From Acidobacteriota bacterium (lineage in GTDB: Bacteria; Actinomycetota; Actinomycetes; Actinomycetales; Microbacteriaceae): 64,000 nt of DNA. A program made the translations under genes and the position numbers. Where the stretch lies: assembly GCA_019351995.1 (NCBI GenBank), contig JABBOD010000001.1, positions 104,120-168,119 of the forward strand, read 5' to 3'. A model generated the notes under the pieces. It was not told the DNA's origin. It searched no databases and was given only the letters and a program-made list of their open reading frames with translations. Shown one piece after another: positions 60,418 through 64,000 of this stretch; position 1 is the first letter of the stretch; each line of letters starts with the position of its first letter.

Positions 60418-62937
60418 GTGAAGATCGTCGTTGTCGGTGGGGTCGCCGGCGGTGCCTCCGTCGCGGCCCGGGCCCGAAGGCTCGATGAGAGCGCGGACAT
60501 CCTGGTGCTTGAGCGGGGCCACCATGTGTCGTTCGCGAACTGCGGCCTGCCGTACCACATCGGCGAGGTCATCGCCGATCGCAGCAGACTGCTGCTGCAG
60601 ACACCCGAGAGCCTGCACGAGTCACTCGACATCGAGGTTCGGGTCGGCCATGAGGTGCTCTCCATCGACCGGCCGACGCGCACGGTCACCGTTCGCGAGC
60701 TGTCGACGGGACGTGAATACTCCGAGAGCTACGATGCCCTCGCGCTCTGCGCCGGTGCCGAGCCCGCCCGTCCGCCGCTGCCCGGGATCGACCTGCCCGG
60801 CATTCACGTGTTGCGTCGCATCGGCGACATGGATGCCATCAAGTCCGAGCTCGATGCGGCCCTCGCTGCCGCCGGGGCCGGCACGCGGGCTGCCGTGCAC
60901 TGCGTCGTCATCGGAGCCGGATACATCGGGCTCGAGATGGCGGAGAACCTGATCCATCGCGGTGCGATCGTCGATGTCGTGGAGATGGCCGACCAGATCC
61001 TGCCGCCGCTCGATCACGAGATCTCGGTCCCGGTGGAGCGGCACCTGCGGAGTCGTGGCGTCGCCCTGCACCTCGCCACCGCGGCCGCCGCCTTCACTCC
61101 GCGTTCCGGCGGCGGGCTCACGGTCGAACTCACCAACTCGACCTTCCTCGACGCCGATCTGGTCATCCTCTCCGCCGGCGTACGCCCATCGGTGGAGCTT
61201 GCTCGCGCCGCGGGAATCGAGCTGGGGCCGCACGGCGGCATCAAGGTCGACACCCACATGCAGACCTCCGACTCGCGGATCTGGGCCGCTGGCGACTCGG
61301 TCGAGACCGCGAACACCGTGCTGGCGGGCACGTGGATCGCCCCGCTCGCCGGACCAGCAAACCGCGAGGCACGGGTTGCCGCCGAGAACATCTGTGGCAG
61401 GTCGACCGAGTATCGCTCGACCCAGGGCACGTCGATCGTCAAGGTGTTCGACATGGTCGCGGGCGGCACCGGGGCCACGGAGCGCCAGCTTCTCGCCGCC
61501 GGACAGGAGTACCGCGCGGTGCACGTGCACCCATCCGGCCATGCCGGCTACTACCCCGGCACCGCGATGATGCACATCAAGCTGCTGTTCGCGCCCGACA
61601 CCGGCCGCATCCTCGGCGCCCAGGTCGCCGGGTTCGACGGAGTCGACAAGCGCCTCGACGTCTTCGCCACCGCGCTCCGCGCCGAGTTGACGGTGTGGGA
61701 CCTCGAGGAGTTGGAACTCGCATACGCGCCGCCGTTCGGCTCGGCGAAGGACCCCGTGAACATGGCCGGCTTCGTCGCGAGCAACGTGCTGCTCGGCGAC
61801 CTCGTGCTCTGGTACGCCCAGGACTATCCGCACGCCATCGACGGTGCCCGCATCATCGACGTCCGCACGTCAGAGGAGTTCACGCTGTGGCATCTCCCCG
61901 GCGCCGAGAACGTGCCGATCGACACCATCCGTGAGGTGAGCGCCGAGTGGGACCGGGCCGCACCCCTCCGGCTCTACTGCACGGTCGGGTTCCGGAGCTA
62001 CCTCGTCTACCGCTCACTCGTGCAGCGCGGATTCACCGATGTCGCCACCCTCTCGGGAGGTTCGGAGACATTCAGAGCCTGGCACGAACTCGAGCCAGAT
62101 AGCGCCGAACCCACTCCCGCGGTGATGCCGTACGCCGAAGCCGTCGACGTGATCGCCGAGGCCGGCCATCGCCTCGCCATCGCGGAGGGAACAGGCGTCT
62201 CCGTCGACTTGGATTGCTCGGGCCTGGCCTGCCCCGGCCCGATCATGAAGCTCGCCCAGACGATGAAGCCGCTCAGCGCGGGGGACGAGATCGTGGTCCA
62301 TGTCTCCGATCCCGGCTTCGCGCTCGATGGTCCCGCCTGGGCCAAGCGCAACGGTCACCAGTTGATCGGAATCACTCCGGAGGGTCCCGGCTACGTCGCG
62401 ACCCTGCGCAAGGGCGGTGCGGCGCCGGCGCCGAGCGGTCACGCGCTCGCCGCAGCTGCGCCCGCACCCCCCAAGCTGTCGTTCGTCATCTTCGATGGCG
62501 ACCTCGACAAGCTCATCGCGGCATTCATCATCGCCAATGGCGCGATCGCCATGGGGGAAGAGGTCTCGATGTTCTTCACCTTCTGGGGGCTCAACGCCCT
62601 CCGCCGCTCTGACCCGCCCAGGCGCAAGCGCAGCGCGCTCGACACCGTGTTCGGGGCGATGATGCCCCGGGGCGCCGAGAAGCTCTCGCTCTCGCAGCTG
62701 AACATGATGGGTGCCGGCGCGGCGATGATCAAGGGCGTCATGAAGAAGAACGGGGTGCATTCGCTCCCGGAACTGATCGCCTCGGCTCAAGCAGGTGGCG
62801 CCCGCATCATCGGCTGCACCATGACCATGGACCTGCTGGGCATCGCCGAATCCGATCTGATCGATGGGATCGAACTGGGCGGCGTCGCCACCTTCCTCGG
62901 CGAGGCCGCGGAGTCGACGTCCACTCTCTTCATTTAG
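60418..62937 (+). CDS. Four-domain persulfide enzyme: CoA-disulfide reductase-rhodanese-TusA-DsrE
   Basis: The 839-residue product joins four sulfur modules. First, an FAD/NAD CoA-disulfide (persulfide) reductase (about 1-450; IVVVGGVAGGASVAARAR, active C42 in VSFANCGLPYHIG, VIGAGYIGLEMAENL). Second, a rhodanese (about 465-560) with C521 in LYCTVGFRSYL. Third, a TusA domain (about 597-670) with C600 and the C605-P motif (DCSGLACPGPIMKL). Fourth, a DsrE-like domain (about 685-839) with C800 in IIGCTMTMDLLG. It likely passes persulfide sulfur between its cysteines and reduces CoA-persulfide. GTG at 60418. Confidence 0.93.
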   Translation: MKIVVVGGVAGGASVAARARRLDESADILVLERGHHVSFANCGLPYHIGEVIADRSRLLLQTPESLHESLDIEVRVGHEVLSIDRPTRTVTVRELSTGREYSESYDALALCAGAEPARPPLPGIDLPGIHVLRRIGDMDAIKSELDAALAAAGAGTRAAVHCVVIGAGYIGLEMAENLIHRGAIVDVVEMADQILPPLDHEISVPVERHLRSRGVALHLATAAAAFTPRSGGGLTVELTNSTFLDADLVILSAGVRPSVELARAAGIELGPHGGIKVDTHMQTSDSRIWAAGDSVETANTVLAGTWIAPLAGPANREARVAAENICGRSTEYRSTQGTSIVKVFDMVAGGTGATERQLLAAGQEYRAVHVHPSGHAGYYPGTAMMHIKLLFAPDTGRILGAQVAGFDGVDKRLDVFATALRAELTVWDLEELELAYAPPFGSAKDPVNMAGFVASNVLLGDLVLWYAQDYPHAIDGARIIDVRTSEEFTLWHLPGAENVPIDTIREVSAEWDRAAPLRLYCTVGFRSYLVYRSLVQRGFTDVATLSGGSETFRAWHELEPDSAEPTPAVMPYAEAVDVIAEAGHRLAIAEGTGVSVDLDCSGLACPGPIMKLAQTMKPLSAGDEIVVHVSDPGFALDGPAWAKRNGHQLIGITPEGPGYVATLRKGGAAPAPSGHALAAAAPAPPKLSFVIFDGDLDKLIAAFIIANGAIAMGEEVSMFFTFWGLNALRRSDPPRRKRSALDTVFGAMMPRGAEKLSLSQLNMMGAGAAMIKGVMKKNGVHSLPELIASAQAGGARIIGCTMTMDLLGIAESDLIDGIELGGVATFLGEAAESTSTLFI

Positions 62938-63006
62938 CACCAACCCGCGCCCGGCAGCCGCCGAACGCGTTCACCGAAATCACTCACTGGATGGGCGGAT
63001 GTCACC

Positions 63007-64000
63007 ATGACGCGAGTCGTCGTGCTGGGAGCTGGGGTCTCGGGTCACACCGCAGCGCTCTACCTCAAGAAGAAGCTGGGCCGAGCGCACGAGGTGGTGG
63101 TCGTCTCCCCGAACTCGAAGTGGAACTGGATCCCCTCCAACATCTGGGTGGGCGTCGGTCGGATGTCTGCCACGAAGGTCGTCTTCCCGCTTGCTCCGAT
63201 CTACCGCCGTACGGGCATCGACTTCCGGCAGGCCAAAGCCGTCGGGATCCTGCCCGAGGGTGATGCCGACGACCCACGTGGCGCTGTCGATGTGGTGTCC
63301 ACCGCACCGGGGACCGTCGGCCGCACCGAGCGCATCCGCTACGACTACCTCATCAACGCCACCGGCCCGAAGCTGAACTTCGCCGCGACCCCTGGCCTTG
63401 GACCGGACGGCGGATTTACGGCGTCGGTGTGCACCCCCGGGCACGCCGTCGACGCTGCCGGGCGCTTGGCCGCGACGATCGAGAAGCTGAAGGCCGGCAT
63501 CCGCCAGACCCTCGTGATCGGGGTCGGGCACGGCAGCTGCACCTGCGAGGGCGCCGCCTTCGAGTACGCCTTCAACGTCGAGCATGAGCTGCGCGCGGCG
63601 GGAGTGCGCGACCGGGCCGACGTGCTGTATCTCAGCAATGAGCACGAGCTCGGCGATTTCGGGGTCGGCGGAATGACCTTCAGCACGCGGGACGGGCAGG
63701 TCACCAGCGAGAAATGGATGGCGTCCCTGTTCCGCGAGCGCGGCATTCGGGCAATCGTCCAGGCGGCCCCCACCGAGATCGACGCTGACACCATCACCTA
63801 CCGGCAGATCGACGGCAGCACGAGCACGCAGCACTACGATTTCGCGATGCTGCTTCCACCCTTCGGCGGGGTCGGACTGACCGCGACCGACCGCGCGGGC
63901 GTCGACATCACCTCGAAGATCTTCGCGCCATCGGGCTTCATGCGGGTCGACGCGGACTACCGCCCGCGGCCGTTCGAGGAGTGGACCGCCGCGGACTGGC
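63007..64000 (+). CDS. SQR-like FAD oxidoreductase (3' truncated by window end)
   Basis: The frame is open from ATG 63007 to the window end (331 codons visible). N-terminal FAD fold VVVLGAGVSGHTAALYLKKK, then VVSPNSKWNWIPSNIWVGVG (sulfide:quinone oxidoreductase pattern), and a cysteine pair in GVGHGSCTCEGAAFEYAFN around residue 180, a place where SQR-group enzymes hold a redox cysteine. Its position after the CoA-disulfide reductase fusion supports oxidation of sulfide to persulfide with quinone as acceptor. The missing C-terminus would show the membrane-attachment helix. A 69-nt gap with cacc(atg) precedes it; it is likely in the same operon. Confidence 0.85.
   Translation, partial: MTRVVVLGAGVSGHTAALYLKKKLGRAHEVVVVSPNSKWNWIPSNIWVGVGRMSATKVVFPLAPIYRRTGIDFRQAKAVGILPEGDADDPRGAVDVVSTAPGTVGRTERIRYDYLINATGPKLNFAATPGLGPDGGFTASVCTPGHAVDAAGRLAATIEKLKAGIRQTLVIGVGHGSCTCEGAAFEYAFNVEHELRAAGVRDRADVLYLSNEHELGDFGVGGMTFSTRDGQVTSEKWMASLFRERGIRAIVQAAPTEIDADTITYRQIDGSTSTQHYDFAMLLPPFGGVGLTATDRAGVDITSKIFAPSGFMRVDADYRPRPFEEWTAADW

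Noticed and set aside
1..64000. tRNA, rRNA, CRISPR arrays, insertion sequences
   Set aside because: No cloverleaf-like gaps, no regularly spaced repeats and no transposase-like frames were seen; gaps are short and accounted for. A covariance search was not possible.

Overview
This 64 kb window is high-GC DNA from a flagellated, Gram-positive, rod-type actinobacterium. The best fit is a member of the Microbacteriaceae. Supporting signs are a complete flagellar export block in an actinobacterial background, NucS mismatch repair, the coproporphyrin-dependent heme route (HemQ plus HemY-type oxidase), a RamB-type regulator of the glyoxylate shunt, an LAxTG (class E) sortase signal, and many promoters whose -10 box lies 6-7 nt before the start codon (leaderless mRNAs). 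I saw no rRNA, tRNA, CRISPR array, insertion sequence or prophage.

Layout. 1-8.9 kb (+): a tightly packed flagellar operon, motB (cut by the window edge)-fliM-fliN-fliO-fliP-fliQ-fliR-flhB-flhA, then a P-loop-less FlhF-like gene and csrA with its own leaderless promoter. 8.9-14.4 kb: glyoxylate shunt, aceA and aceB (-), with a degenerate adenylate-kinase-like gene coupled behind aceB, and a divergent ramB-like regulator plus a short GntR regulator. 14.4-21.1 kb: fused proline catabolic enzyme putA, divergent from a LysR regulator, then a MarR regulator and a phytoene-desaturase-like flavoprotein. 21.1-25.1 kb: thioesterase, AlkA-like glycosylase, 6-phosphofructokinase, DUF1304 membrane protein, secreted CAP-domain protein. 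25.1-35.9 kb: almost the whole heme pathway. hemA (+) is divergent from one long (-) operon, hemE-hemY-(three small envelope genes)-hemQ-hemH-hemC-hemD-hemB-hemL, whose last six genes mostly overlap by 4 nt.

35.9-39.8 kb is an accessory surface-protein region. It holds a large LAFTG-anchored secreted protein, a decayed second copy of such a gene, a cytoplasmic beta-lactamase-fold protein, strong hairpins, and a promoter-embedded palindrome (GTCCCC-N6-GGGGAC) shared by both surface genes. 39.8-48.5 kb: M13 peptidase, epimerase, an ABC exporter with its GbsR/MarR-type repressor and a palindromic operator, an MFS transporter, nucS, and a HAD phosphatase. 48.5-51.2 kb: a three-gene phenolic-lipid cassette (type III PKS, ICMT-like methyltransferase, flavin monooxygenase). 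51.2-55.5 kb: methylcitrate cycle operon (GntR regulator-prpD-prpB-prpC). 55.6-60.1 kb: rhodanese, MFS transporter, membrane-tethered molybdopterin oxidoreductase, LysE-type exporter. 60.1-64 kb: a sulfide/persulfide detoxification operon behind a CsoR/CstR-like operator, encoding a YgaP-type membrane protein, an 839-residue four-domain CoA-disulfide reductase/rhodanese/TusA/DsrE fusion, and an SQR-like flavoprotein cut by the window end.

Metabolically the window joins two- and three-carbon use (glyoxylate shunt, methylcitrate cycle), proline oxidation and heme supply. The most novel items are the pseudo-NTPases beside csrA and aceB, a REP-like palindrome family placed inside both carbon-assimilation loci, the shared operator of the LAFTG genes, and the fused persulfide enzyme.
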